A stretch of 11,398 nt of DNA from Campylobacter sp. (GCA_017506845.1 JAFVMP010000209.1:1-11398); one strand, 5' to 3'; shown: positions 1-7,179, counted from the first letter of the stretch. The notes: a model not told the origin generated them from the letters alone. Numbers and translations are program-made.

Positions 1-295
1 CAAGTTGCAAATTATACCACAAACCAACTCGGTTTGAAACAAACGGCTGGATAAAAGTAACAGCTCATCAAATTCAAGTTGCAAATTATACCACAAACCA
101 ACTCGGTTTGAAACACTATTTAAGGCATTTTTTCCATCGGCAAATACAGTTGCAAATTATACCACAAACCAACTCGGTTTGAAACGCAAAGCTCAAGAGC
201 TTGGTAGCTTGGTGCATAAAGTTGCAAATTATACCACAAACCAACTCGGTTTGAAACACCATATCGCAACCAGTCGCCTTACTCTCTTGGATTGC

Positions 296-332
296 GTTGC
301 AAATTATACCGCAAATCAACTCGGTTTGAAAC
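296..332. repeat. Variant internal CRISPR repeat (fifth copy)
   Basis: This copy differs from consensus at repeat position 16 (A to G) and position 21 (C to T). The second change turns a C-G pair of the internal stem into a possible U-G wobble, so the hairpin can still form. The first change destroys the TG of the minus-strand extended -10 motif found in the intact repeats. Copies on both sides are perfect, so this is a point-mutated copy within an otherwise homogeneous array. Confidence 0.9.
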
Positions 333-884
333 CCAGTAAGATTTACAGATGAAAAAGCCGTGGCAGTCTTTGTTGCAAATTATACCACAAACCAACTCGG
401 TTTGAAACTCGATGGTCTCTAATTCTGCTTCTATGCTTAGCTGAGTTGCAAATTATACCACAAACCAACTCGGTTTGAAACAAAAAGCAGACTTTGATAA
501 AATCAGCATTAATTAAAGTTGCAAATTATACCACAAACCAACTCGGTTTGAAACGTAATTGCCTCACCACTCGCACCAATTACTTCACGGTTGCAAATTA
601 TACCACAAACCAACTCGGTTTGAAACTATGATAAAAATGCTAGAACGCATAGCGTAAAGCAATGTTGCAAATTATACCACAAACCAACTCGGTTTGAAAC
701 ATAGCTTAAGCAAATTTTAAGAATTCTAAAAATCAAGGTTGCAAATTATACCACAAACCAACTCGGTTTGAAACTCGGTATGAACATTATAAGATACTGT
801 TGCTTCGGTAAGTTGCAAATTATACCACAAACCAACTCGGTTTGAAACAAATCATCACTCTTATCACAGCTATTGTAGCAAATT

Positions 885-921
885 GTTGCAAATTATACTA
901 CAAACCAACTCAGCTTAAAAT
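885..921. repeat. Degenerate terminal CRISPR repeat
   Basis: This copy differs from consensus at positions 15, 28, 30, 33 and 37. Four of the five changes fall in the last ten bases, disrupting the right arm of the internal stem and the terminal GAAAC. Nothing repeat-like follows, so this is the array boundary. A decayed end repeat is the usual mark of the end farthest from where new spacers enter, so the leader should lie left of the window. Confidence 0.92.
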
Positions 922-922
922 A

Positions 923-948
923 GGTGTCTAGTTTATAAATTAGACACC
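923..948. terminator. Hairpin between CRISPR array and accC, probable bidirectional terminator
   Basis: GGTGTCTAGTTTA is followed directly by its near-perfect reverse complement TAAATTAGACACC, giving a stem of up to 13 bp with one G-T wobble. On the minus strand the hairpin lies 44 bases beyond the accC stop and is followed by TATTTTAAG, as expected of an intrinsic terminator of accBC. On the plus strand it is followed by ATTAAATTT, so it could also stop transcription leaving the array. The T-tracts are short, so efficiency in either direction is uncertain. Confidence 0.65.
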
Positions 949-992
949 ATTAAATTTATCATAAATAAATTTAGCTTAGAATTAAAATTAAA

Positions 993-2330
993 TTAATGCT
1001 TTGCTAAATAGTTCGTATCATATAGATTATTTACAAAATCCTCATTATTCATCATACCTATATGAAAATCTTTTGTAGTTTTAATTCCTTGGATAATCAA
1101 TTGATCAAGGGCTACTTTCATCTTGGCAATAGCTTTATTTCTATCAGTATCATGCACGATAAGTTTACCTATCATACTATCATAATATGGTGGAACACTA
1201 TAACCTTCATATACATGGCTATCCATTCTTACATTTCTACCACCTGGAGCTACATATTTTGTGATTTTACCAGGATTTGGTGTAAAGCTCTTTGGATCTT
1301 CAGCTGTGATTCTACACTCTATGGCGTGTCCTTCTAGCTTGATTTGGCTTTGGTCTAGCAACTTCTCACCTTGAGCGATACGAATCATCCACTCTATCAA
1401 GTCTAATCCACTACACATCTCACTTACGCAATGTTCAACTTGAAGTCTAGTATTCATCTCAATGAAGTAGAATTTATTATCTTTTTGATCGTATAAAAAC
1501 TCAAAAGTCCCAGCACCAGCATAGCCAATAGCCTTAGCAGCTCTTACAGCTGTCTCATGCAGATTTGCTCTTGTAGCATCATCTAAGATTACAGCTGGAC
1601 TCTCTTCGATTAGTTTTTGATGGCGGCGTTGCATTGAGCAATCTCTCTCACCTACATGCACTACATTGCCATGTTCATCACCTAGAACTTGAACTTCTAT
1701 ATGGCGTGGATTTGAAATATATTTTTCCATATACATTGTACCATCGCCAAAGGCGCTCATAGCTTCGCTCTCAGCTGACCAGAAGTTTTTTTCTAAATCC
1801 TCTTCTTTTTCTACTACTCTCATACCACGGCCACCACCGCCAGCAGCAGCTTTGATGATAACAGGATAGCCAATCTCACTAGCTAATTTTTTAGCCATTT
1901 CTATATCTTTTATAGCACCATCGCTACCTGGAACAACTGGGATTCCAGCTCTCATCATTACTTGCTTAGCCTTACTTTTATCACTCATTAATGCCATAGC
2001 TTCTACGCTTGGGCCGATAAATTTGATATTATGCTTAGCACAAATTTCGACGAAATTTTGATTTTCGCTCAAAAATCCATATCCAGGAAATATCGCATCA
2101 GCCTCGCTAATCTCGCATGCTGTGATAATAGCTGGGATATTTAGATAGCTTTCGCTACTTCTAGACTCACCTATACATATAGTAGCATCAGCATATTTGA
2201 CATATAAGGCATCTTTATCAGCCGTAGAGTGCACTACTACTGCTTCTTTGCCCATCTCTTGGATAGTGCGAAGAGCTCTAAGCGCAATCTCGCCACGATT
2301 TGCTATTAAGATTCTTTTGATCTCTCTCAT
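993..2330 (-). CDS. accC: Biotin carboxylase subunit of acetyl-CoA carboxylase
   Basis: AccC uses ATP and bicarbonate to carboxylate the biotin carried by AccB, the first half-reaction of cytosolic acetyl-CoA carboxylase, which makes malonyl-CoA for fatty acid synthesis. The 445 residues match the family length (about 450). The order is the N-terminal biotin carboxylase domain (IANRGEIALR at 8-18), the ATP-grasp core and the C-terminal domain (from about 335). Visible motifs are Lys118, Lys160, the glycine-rich ATP lid GGGGRGM (164-170), RRHQK (235-239), Glu277, EMNTRLQVEH (291-300) with Glu291, Asn293 and Arg295, and Arg368. All correspond to ATP, bicarbonate or biotin contacts in Escherichia coli AccC. 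The residue after VEH is Cys301, where E. coli AccC has Pro. The start codon overlaps the accB stop as ATGA, implying translational coupling. The carboxyltransferase genes accA and accD are not in the window. Confidence 0.97.
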   Translation of the reverse strand: MREIKRILIANRGEIALRALRTIQEMGKEAVVVHSTADKDALYVKYADATICIGESRSSESYLNIPAIITACEISEADAIFPGYGFLSENQNFVEICAKHNIKFIGPSVEAMALMSDKSKAKQVMMRAGIPVVPGSDGAIKDIEMAKKLASEIGYPVIIKAAAGGGGRGMRVVEKEEDLEKNFWSAESEAMSAFGDGTMYMEKYISNPRHIEVQVLGDEHGNVVHVGERDCSMQRRHQKLIEESPAVILDDATRANLHETAVRAAKAIGYAGAGTFEFLYDQKDNKFYFIEMNTRLQVEHCVSEMCSGLDLIEWMIRIAQGEKLLDQSQIKLEGHAIECRITAEDPKSFTPNPGKITKYVAPGGRNVRMDSHVYEGYSVPPYYDSMIGKLIVHDTDRNKAIAKMKVALDQLIIQGIKTTKDFHIGMMNNEDFVNNLYDTNYLAKH

Positions 2331-2776
2331 ATCTTTTCAACCTCAAATAGAGCCATACCAAATTCAACCGGCTGGCCATCTGATACTATAGCCTTAGTAA
2401 TTCTACAATCAAATTCAGCCTCAATCTCATTCATAATTTTCATAGCTTCAATAATTCCGATTGTATCACCTTTTCTAACTGTTTGACCAACTTTTACAAA
2501 GCTAGCTGCGCCTGGACTTGGTGCTATATAAAATGTTCCTACCATTGGAGCATTTAATGTATCAGTTGCTGTTGAAGTAGTTACTGTTTTTTCATTTACT
2601 ACTACATTGATTGGCGCTGGAGCTGGGATTGGAGGGCATGCTGGCGCTGGAGCTGGTTCTTGGCAAGGCTCATATTTTTCTAGCTCGATGGCAAAGTCGC
2701 CATTTTTAATCTTGATCTTATTGATGTTTGTCTCATCAAAAAAGCTCATAAGCTCTTTAATCTCATCTCTTGTCAT
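2327..2776 (-). CDS. accB: Biotin carboxyl carrier protein of acetyl-CoA carboxylase
   Basis: AccB carries biotin between biotin carboxylase and carboxyltransferase. With the start chosen here it has 149 residues. Residues 1-36 form the N-terminal segment (TRDEIKELMSFFDETNINKI). A Pro/Ala-rich flexible linker follows (about 38-56). The biotinyl domain occupies about 74-149 and contains the signature EAMKIMNE, whose Lys113 is the residue biotinylated by BirA. An in-frame ATG farther upstream (2818) would add 14 residues, but only the codon at 2776 has a Shine-Dalgarno sequence (AAGGAG, 5 bases upstream), and the upstream codon overlaps the likely promoter. It is the first gene of a two-gene operon with accC, sharing a 4-base overlap, the standard accBC arrangement. 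The linker contains two cysteines, which is slightly unusual but not informative. Confidence 0.96.
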   Translation of the reverse strand: MTRDEIKELMSFFDETNINKIKIKNGDFAIELEKYEPCQEPAPAPACPPIPAPAPINVVVNEKTVTTSTATDTLNAPMVGTFYIAPSPGAASFVKVGQTVRKGDTIGIIEAMKIMNEIEAEFDCRITKAIVSDGQPVEFGMALFEVEKI

Positions 2777-2781
2777 AAATT

Positions 2782-2787
2782 CTCCTT
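2782..2787 (-). promoter_or_regulatory. Ribosome binding site deciding the accB start
   Basis: AAGGAG on the minus strand ends 5 bases before the ATG at 2776. No comparable site precedes the upstream in-frame ATG codons at 2818 and 2806, so this fixes the start of accB. Confidence 0.75.
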
Positions 2788-2807
2788 GAATTAAGTAAAA
2801 TTGCATA

Positions 2808-2813
2808 ATTCTA
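2808..2813 (-). promoter_or_regulatory. Possible -10 box of the accBC promoter
   Basis: TAGAAT on the minus strand differs from TATAAT at one base and sits about 30 bases upstream of the accB start. That predicts a 5' untranslated leader of roughly 25 bases containing the AAGGAG site. No clear -35 is seen, which is normal for Campylobacter sigma-70 promoters. Base composition alone makes such hexamers common here. Confidence 0.35.
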
Positions 2814-2863
2814 CCCAAATTATCTAAATAATAAGCTAAACTTTAGTTTAAAGTAAAAATCGC

Positions 2864-2869
2864 TATAAT
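2864..2869 (+). promoter_or_regulatory. Probable -10 box of the dcd-pseC promoter
   Basis: A perfect TATAAT lies 28 bases before the dcd ATG, preceded by an AT-rich stretch with T-runs (TTTAGTTTAAAG) in place of a -35, as typical for Campylobacter sigma-70 promoters. Transcription would begin near 2876. It shares the 121-base intergenic region with the divergent accBC promoter. Confidence 0.55.
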
Positions 2870-2897
2870 TACGGATTTAAATTTAATAAGGAAAATT

Positions 2898-3458
2898 ATG
2901 GGTCTAAAAAGCGATAAATGGATAAGAAAAATGAGCTTAGAACACGATATGATAAGCCCATTTTGCGAAGAAAATATAGGCCGTGGAGTCGTTAGCTACG
3001 GACTTTCAAGTTATGGATATGATATTAGGGTTGGGAATGAATTTAAAATCTTTACCAATGTAGGTGGTACAGTTGTAGACCCTAAAAATTTTGATGAAAA
3101 AAATGTTGTAGATTTTATAGGCGATATCTGTATTGTTCCGCCAAATTCATTTGCACTTGCTAGAACAGTAGAGTATTTTAAGATGCCACGAGATACGCTA
3201 GCTATATGTCTTGGTAAAAGTACATATGCAAGATGCGGAATAATTGTCAATGTAACGCCATTTGAGCCAGGATTTAAAGGTCATATAACTATTGAAATTT
3301 CAAATACAACCCCACTTCCAGCTAAAATTTATGCTAATGAAGGGATAGCTCAGGTTTTGTTTTTACAAGGTGATGAGGTTTGTGAGACAAGTTACGCTGA
3401 TAAAAAAGGAAAATACCAGTCTCAAACTGGAATTACTCTGCCACGAATCTTAAAATAA
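2898..3458 (+). CDS. dcd: dCTP deaminase
   Basis: Dcd deaminates dCTP to dUTP in the cytosol, feeding dUMP and then dTTP synthesis. The 186 residues fit the short monofunctional branch of the family. Its core motif GKSTYARCG (106-114) supplies Ser108 and Arg112. The segment [20 protein letters not shown] (117-136) contains Glu133, the catalytic general base by analogy with E. coli Glu138. The IAQVLF strand (150-155) and the C-terminal YQSQTG (173-178) match the nucleotide-closing region. The start is supported by AAGGA 7 bases upstream of the ATG. pseC follows after only 10 bases, so the two are probably co-transcribed although unrelated in function. The E. coli catalytic motif differs in detail, so whether the enzyme has any bifunctional dUTPase activity cannot be read from sequence. 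Confidence 0.96.
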   Translation: MGLKSDKWIRKMSLEHDMISPFCEENIGRGVVSYGLSSYGYDIRVGNEFKIFTNVGGTVVDPKNFDEKNVVDFIGDICIVPPNSFALARTVEYFKMPRDTLAICLGKSTYARCGIIVNVTPFEPGFKGHITIEISNTTPLPAKIYANEGIAQVLFLQGDEVCETSYADKKGKYQSQTGITLPRILK

Positions 3459-3468
3459 AGAGTTAAAA

Positions 3469-4596
3469 ATGATGGTATATAGCAGACAAAAGATCGATAA
3501 TAGCGATATTGAAGCAGTTGTTGAGGCGCTTAGGAGTGATATACTTACATGCGGAGAGCGTGTAGTGGAGTTTGAGCGTGGGCTTTGTGAGCTTACTGGG
3601 GCCAAATTTGCTGTAGCGATGAACTCGGCTACTTCAGCTTTGCATGCTGCATATATTGCTCTTGGTGTGGGTCAAAATGATGAGGTTATAACTACCCCTA
3701 TTACCTTTGCAGCAACTGCTAATGCTGCTTTAATGTGCGGTGCTAGGATTAAATTTGCTGATGTACTTTTAAATGGTAATATAAATCCAGCCTCTATAAA
3801 AGAGTTAATAAGCGATAAAACCAAGGTTATAACAGCAGTGGATTTTGGAGGAATGCCTGTAGATATGGACGCTATCAAAGCGTTAATAAAAGGGCAAGAT
3901 ATTAAAATTATTGATGATGCTAGTCACGCTTTGGGTAGTAGTATTAATGGCAAGATGGTTGGTACTTTGGCTGATGCTACGATTTTTAGCTTTCATGCGA
4001 TTAAGCCTATTACGACTTTTGAAGGTGGTGCATTACTAACTAATAATGAAGAGATTGCTAAATCTGCTAGATTAACCCGTTCGCACGGAATGGTAAAAAA
4101 ACAAGCTTGGAATATGGATATGGTAGCTTTGGGCTATAACTATCGCTTAAGCGATGTAGCGTGTGCGCTTGGGAGTTCACAGCTTAAAAGGCTTGATGAA
4201 TTTATCTCTAGGCGTGATGAGATTGCTAGGATTTATGATGAGGCCTTTAGTGGTTCAAAACATCTAAAAACAATCACTATACCAAGTAATATGCGAAGCG
4301 CTAGACACCTATACCCAGTACTTTTGGGCGAGCATTTATGGTGTGCAAAAGAAGATATTTTTAATGAGCTTCATGCTAGAGGAATTGGCGTGCAGGTGCA
4401 TTATAAGCCAACTTATCAGTTTAGTTTTTATAAGGCGCTTTATGGTGAGCAACGCTTAAGCGGAGCGGAGGATTTTTATAGAGCTGAACTAAGCTTACCA
4501 TGTCATCAGATGATGAGCGATGATGATGCTAAGTTTGTCATTGCTAATTTAAATGAATTATTAGAAATTTATACTAGTAAATCGGTTTGTAGCTAA
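3469..4596 (+). CDS. pseC: UDP-4-amino-4,6-dideoxy-N-acetyl-beta-L-altrosamine transaminase
   Basis: PseC is a PLP-dependent aminotransferase of the DegT/DnrJ/EryC1 fold. It transfers an amino group from glutamate to the 4-keto sugar nucleotide made by PseB, the second step to pseudaminic acid, the sugar glycosylating Campylobacter flagellin. The 375 residues match the family. Motifs run NSATSALH (52-59, phosphate binding), TTPITFAATANAAL (75-88), IIDDASHALG (147-156, with the Asp pairing to PLP nitrogen), FSFHAIKPITTFEGGA (173-188) with the internal-aldimine Lys179, LGYNYRLSDVACALG (221-235) and GIGVQVHYKPTY (305-316). Together these resemble C. jejuni PseC more than general DegT enzymes. 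The start is the first of two adjacent ATGs, with AAAGAG upstream; either is possible. It directly follows dcd, whereas C. jejuni has pseB in between. The remaining pse genes are not in view. Confidence 0.9.
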   Translation: MMVYSRQKIDNSDIEAVVEALRSDILTCGERVVEFERGLCELTGAKFAVAMNSATSALHAAYIALGVGQNDEVITTPITFAATANAALMCGARIKFADVLLNGNINPASIKELISDKTKVITAVDFGGMPVDMDAIKALIKGQDIKIIDDASHALGSSINGKMVGTLADATIFSFHAIKPITTFEGGALLTNNEEIAKSARLTRSHGMVKKQAWNMDMVALGYNYRLSDVACALGSSQLKRLDEFISRRDEIARIYDEAFSGSKHLKTITIPSNMRSARHLYPVLLGEHLWCAKEDIFNELHARGIGVQVHYKPTYQFSFYKALYGEQRLSGAEDFYRAELSLPCHQMMSDDDAKFVIANLNELLEIYTSKSVCS

Positions 4597-4698
4597 AAAT
4601 TAAGAGATAAAGCCATGCTAAGATATTTAATTGCTAAAAAAGAGCGCAATAATCTTAGATGGCATTATTTTTGATAATAATAAATTAAAATTAAAAAC

Positions 4699-4722
4699 CC
4701 CAAGGGTATATAGACCTTTGGG
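4699..4722. terminator. Bidirectional terminator between pseC and argS
   Basis: CCCAAGGGT, a 6-base loop, and ACCTTTGGG form a 9-bp stem with one G-T wobble. On the minus strand it starts just past the argS stop codon and is followed by GGTTTTTAATTTTAA, a good T-tract, so it is the likely end of the fliR-to-argS operon. On the plus strand it is followed by ATTAATTTT and can end the dcd-pseC transcript. Confidence 0.8.
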
Positions 4723-4723
4723 A

Positions 4724-6319
4724 TTAATTTTCCATTATATCCTTAGCTTTTATTCCCATTAAATTTAATGCTACTTTTATACTAAGTGCTACAACGCTAA
4801 AAAGCTTTAGCAATTCATCTTCATTTTGACTTCCTACAACTCTATTTTCATTGTAGAATTTATGAAAACTTGCGCTAAGTCCCTTTAGATAATCAGGAAT
4901 TTTGTGTAAACTTCTTTGGTTTAGAGCATCTTCTAAGACTTCAGGCATGGTAAGCGCTTCAAATAATAAATTCTTACCATCATCGCTTAAATTTGCTAGT
5001 GATACATTTGCTACATCTTCAGGCGATTTACCAGCTTTGGCAAAGATTTGATTTACTCTAGCGTGAGCGTAGTTAATGTAAAATATTGGATTTGAACTAT
5101 CTTGTTTTTTAAGTTCATCAATATCAAATTCTAAGCTTGAATTGCCAGCCTTAGATATGAAAATAAATCTAAGCGCATCACTTCCAATCTCAGCTAAAAT
5201 ATCGCTCATTAGCACTGATGTACCAGCTCTTTTGCTCATTTTAAATGGCTTACCATCTTTTAATAAGCTTACCATCTGCATTAAAATTACTTCTAGCTTA
5301 TTTTCATCATAACCTAGAAAATTAATTGCAGCCTTTAATCTAGCGATATATCCATGGTGGTCTGCACCCCAAATGTTGATATATGTATCAAAATCATTAG
5401 CAAATTTGACATTATGATAGATAATATCACCAGCTAAATATGTAGGGCGACCATCGCTTCGCACTACTACCCTGTCACTATCATCGCCAAGTTTACTTGA
5501 AGCTATATAGGTGGTGCTATCTTTTTTATATACTTGACCGCTTTTTTCTAATTGCTCTAAAGTTTGTTCTAATTGATCATAATATGATTTTTCACTAGCC
5601 CAATTATCTATAAATATTCCAGCATCAGCTAGGTCTTTTTTGATAATTTTTAAAACTTCATCTTTGGCAAATTCGGCTAGTTCAGAGTTGCGACTTGACT
5701 CAAAAATTTCTTTGCCAAATTTATCGTAAGCTTTATGCGCTAGCTCATCAATATAATCACCCCTGTAATATTTCTCAGGATACTCAACTGTCTCATTAAA
5801 TAAAATCTCTTTTGCTCTAAGCGTAATAGATATGCCTAGTAGATCGATTTGGTTGCCAGCATCATTGATATAATACTCAGTATGAACTCCTACGCCAATA
5901 TGTCTAGCAACTCTAGCTAGTGTATCACCATAGACTGCACCACGCACATGTCCAATATGAAGAGGTCCAGTAGGATTAGCGCTAATATATTCTAAAAATA
6001 TATTTTTAGGATTTGTAATCTCTTTAGAGCCAAATTTATCTCCACTTTTAAGCGCATCATTAGCCAAAGAGTCTAAAAATTCACCACTTAGCTTAAAGTT
6101 TATATATCCATTTACAGCACTTACTTCATATTTTGGTGAGTTAAATTTGGCCGCTAACTCATTTGCTATAACTACTGGTGATTTTTTTAACTCTTTAGCT
6201 AAGCTAAATGCAAGTGGCGTAGCATAGTGAGCTAGGGTTTTATCCTTTGGTTTTTCTATTACGACTTCACGCCCTAAAATAGCGCTTATTTGTGCTTTTA
6301 GCGTATCTTTAGCACTCAT
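4724..6319 (-). CDS. argS: Arginyl-tRNA synthetase
   Basis: ArgS charges tRNA-Arg with arginine using ATP. The 531 residues are a normal length for an epsilonproteobacterial class I ArgRS. The N-terminal additional domain (about 1-100) recognises the tRNA elbow. The catalytic core carries SANPTGPLHIGHVRGA (113-128) with HIGH at 121-124, and KMSKRAG (360-366) holds the canonical KMSKS-type loop. The C-terminal helical anticodon-binding domain runs from about 410 to 531, with NYAHARVNQI (416-425) as its family signature. The ATG shares its A with the last base of the tatA stop (TAATG), suggesting reinitiation from tatA. It is last in the operon, ending at the hairpin at 4699-4722. The order argS-tatA-gmk-acidic protein-fliR is the one known in C. 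jejuni. Confidence 0.97.
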   Translation of the reverse strand: MSAKDTLKAQISAILGREVVIEKPKDKTLAHYATPLAFSLAKELKKSPVVIANELAAKFNSPKYEVSAVNGYINFKLSGEFLDSLANDALKSGDKFGSKEITNPKNIFLEYISANPTGPLHIGHVRGAVYGDTLARVARHIGVGVHTEYYINDAGNQIDLLGISITLRAKEILFNETVEYPEKYYRGDYIDELAHKAYDKFGKEIFESSRNSELAEFAKDEVLKIIKKDLADAGIFIDNWASEKSYYDQLEQTLEQLEKSGQVYKKDSTTYIASSKLGDDSDRVVVRSDGRPTYLAGDIIYHNVKFANDFDTYINIWGADHHGYIARLKAAINFLGYDENKLEVILMQMVSLLKDGKPFKMSKRAGTSVLMSDILAEIGSDALRFIFISKAGNSSLEFDIDELKKQDSSNPIFYINYAHARVNQIFAKAGKSPEDVANVSLANLSDDGKNLLFEALTMPEVLEDALNQRSLHKIPDYLKGLSASFHKFYNENRVVGSQNEDELLKLFSVVALSIKVALNLMGIKAKDIMEN

Positions 6320-6531
6320 TAGGCGCTCTTTTGAGTTTCATCTTTTTTTATTTGAGTTGTATCCTCAGTCTTTTCGATTTTTTCTAATGAGGTATCATCT
6401 TCCATCTCTTTTTTAAAGCTTTTAATTCCTTTTCCCATACCTTTTGCTAATTCAGGGATTTTTTTAGCACCAAAAAGCAAAACAATAATTGCTAAAACTA
6501 TCAACCAGTGACTTATACTCATACTACCCAT
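6319..6531 (-). CDS. tatA: Sec-independent protein translocase subunit TatA/TatE
   Basis: TatA oligomerises in the inner membrane to form the passage used by TatB and TatC to export folded twin-arginine proteins, including several periplasmic respiratory enzymes. The 70 residues show the family plan. There is a short N-terminal segment, one membrane helix (about 8-20, [13 protein letters not shown]) and the hinge [20 protein letters not shown] (20-39), which contains the conserved FG and the amphipathic helix. A highly charged Glu/Lys/Asp/Thr tail follows. The first ATG is chosen because AAGGAG lies 6 bases upstream; Met4 is less likely. TatA and TatB are close in sequence; the short charged tail and FGxxKxPEL motif favour TatA. 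It sits 30 bases after gmk and overlaps argS by one base. tatB and tatC are not in the window, as in other campylobacters where tatA is separate. Confidence 0.93.
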   Translation of the reverse strand: MGSMSISHWLIVLAIIVLLFGAKKIPELAKGMGKGIKSFKKEMEDDTSLEKIEKTEDTTQIKKDETQKSA

Positions 6532-6561
6532 AATTTTCTCCTTAATTAAAATTTAAATTTG

Positions 6562-7179
6562 TTAAATTGAGCATTCGCTCCAGCTCTCTATCACATCATT
6601 TAGGATAAAGCTTTGTGTTTTTGATCTCATAGAGATAAAAATTGCCTTAAGTTTTTCATATGAACTATCTAAATCATCGTTGATGATAAGATAGTCATAT
6701 TCGCTAATGTGAGCGATTTCAGTAGCTGCATTAAATAACCTATTTTCAATGGTTTGTTCATCATCGCTACCACGCTTTATTAGTCGTTTTTTTAGTTCGT
6801 GTCTATCTTTTGTAGTTATAAAAACTGAGGTAATTAACTCCTTATATTGCTTCATTGCTAGATGAAAGCCCTGAACATCGATGTCAAAAATCACAATTTT
6901 ACCATCTTTTAGAGCTTTTTCTACTGGTTCTAGGCTAGTGCCATAATAATTTTTATGTACATTTGCCCACTCTAAAAATTTACCTTGCTCAATTCCTTGT
7001 TTAAATTCATCAGTACTAATAAAGTTATAATCAACCCCATTTTTCTCTCCAGCTCGTGGTTCTCTAGTTGTGCTAGAAATAGAAAAATAAAGATTGTCAA
7101 ATTCGGCCATTAAGCGTGATAATAGCGTACTTTTCCCGCTTCCGCTTGGGCCGCTTATTATTAGAATTTGACCGCTCAT
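6562..7179 (-). CDS. gmk: Guanylate kinase
   Basis: Gmk phosphorylates GMP to GDP with ATP and is essential for GTP, dGTP and (p)ppGpp supply. The 205 residues are the usual size. The Walker A P-loop is GPSGSGKST (10-18). The GMP-binding region has SSTTREPRAGE (35-45) with Arg39 and Arg42 for the phosphate, then GVDYNF (48-53) and LEWANVHKNYYGTS (69-82). DIDVQG (99-104) is the Walker B-like strand, and the lid arginines are in KKRLIKRG (130-137) and ENRL (145-148). The ATG overlaps the stop of the upstream acidic-protein gene by one base (TAATG). The end of that gene (GAAGGCAG) supplies the Shine-Dalgarno sequence, so translation of the two is coupled. Confidence 0.97.
   Translation of the reverse strand: MSGQILIISGPSGSGKSTLLSRLMAEFDNLYFSISSTTREPRAGEKNGVDYNFISTDEFKQGIEQGKFLEWANVHKNYYGTSLEPVEKALKDGKIVIFDIDVQGFHLAMKQYKELITSVFITTKDRHELKKRLIKRGSDDEQTIENRLFNAATEIAHISEYDYLIINDDLDSSYEKLKAIFISMRSKTQSFILNDVIESWSECSI

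Larger units (their letters stand above)
4..921. CRISPR. CRISPR array, 13 repeats of 37 bases, 12 spacers
   Basis: Repeats start at 4, 78, 149, 221, 296, 372, 445, 518, 590, 664, 738, 812 and 885. Each is 37 bases, begins GTTGCAAATTATAC and ends CGGTTTGAAAC on the plus strand. Eleven copies are identical; the copy at 296 has two changes and the copy at 885 has five. The 12 spacers are 34-39 bases and all different. The array touches the left window edge, so more units probably lie outside. Inside the repeat, CAAACC and GGTTTG form a 6-bp stem with a 5-base loop. Decay of the last repeat marks the right side as the old, leader-distal end. The type is unresolved: the plus-strand tail TTTGAAAC resembles type III/I-B handles, while a 37-base repeat starting GTTTCA on the minus strand resembles type II-B repeats such as that of Francisella novicida. 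No cas gene is in view, so subtype and transcription direction stay open. Confidence 0.98.

Noticed and set aside
116..319. Minus-strand 67-codon open frame with repeated VCGIIC segments
   Set aside because: It lies wholly inside the CRISPR array and simply translates repeats and spacers; the repetition is that of the DNA repeat.
1062..1337. Plus-strand open frame of 91 codons
   Set aside because: It is antisense to accC, whose reading is certain from its motifs; the peptide resembles no family and has no ribosome site.
2777..2818. N-terminal extension of AccB from ATG at 2818 or 2806
   Set aside because: The extension covers the likely promoter and has no Shine-Dalgarno sequence, whereas ATG at 2776 has AAGGAG.
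3672..3878. Minus-strand open frame of 68 codons inside pseC
   Set aside because: It is antisense to a well-conserved aminotransferase and has no independent support.
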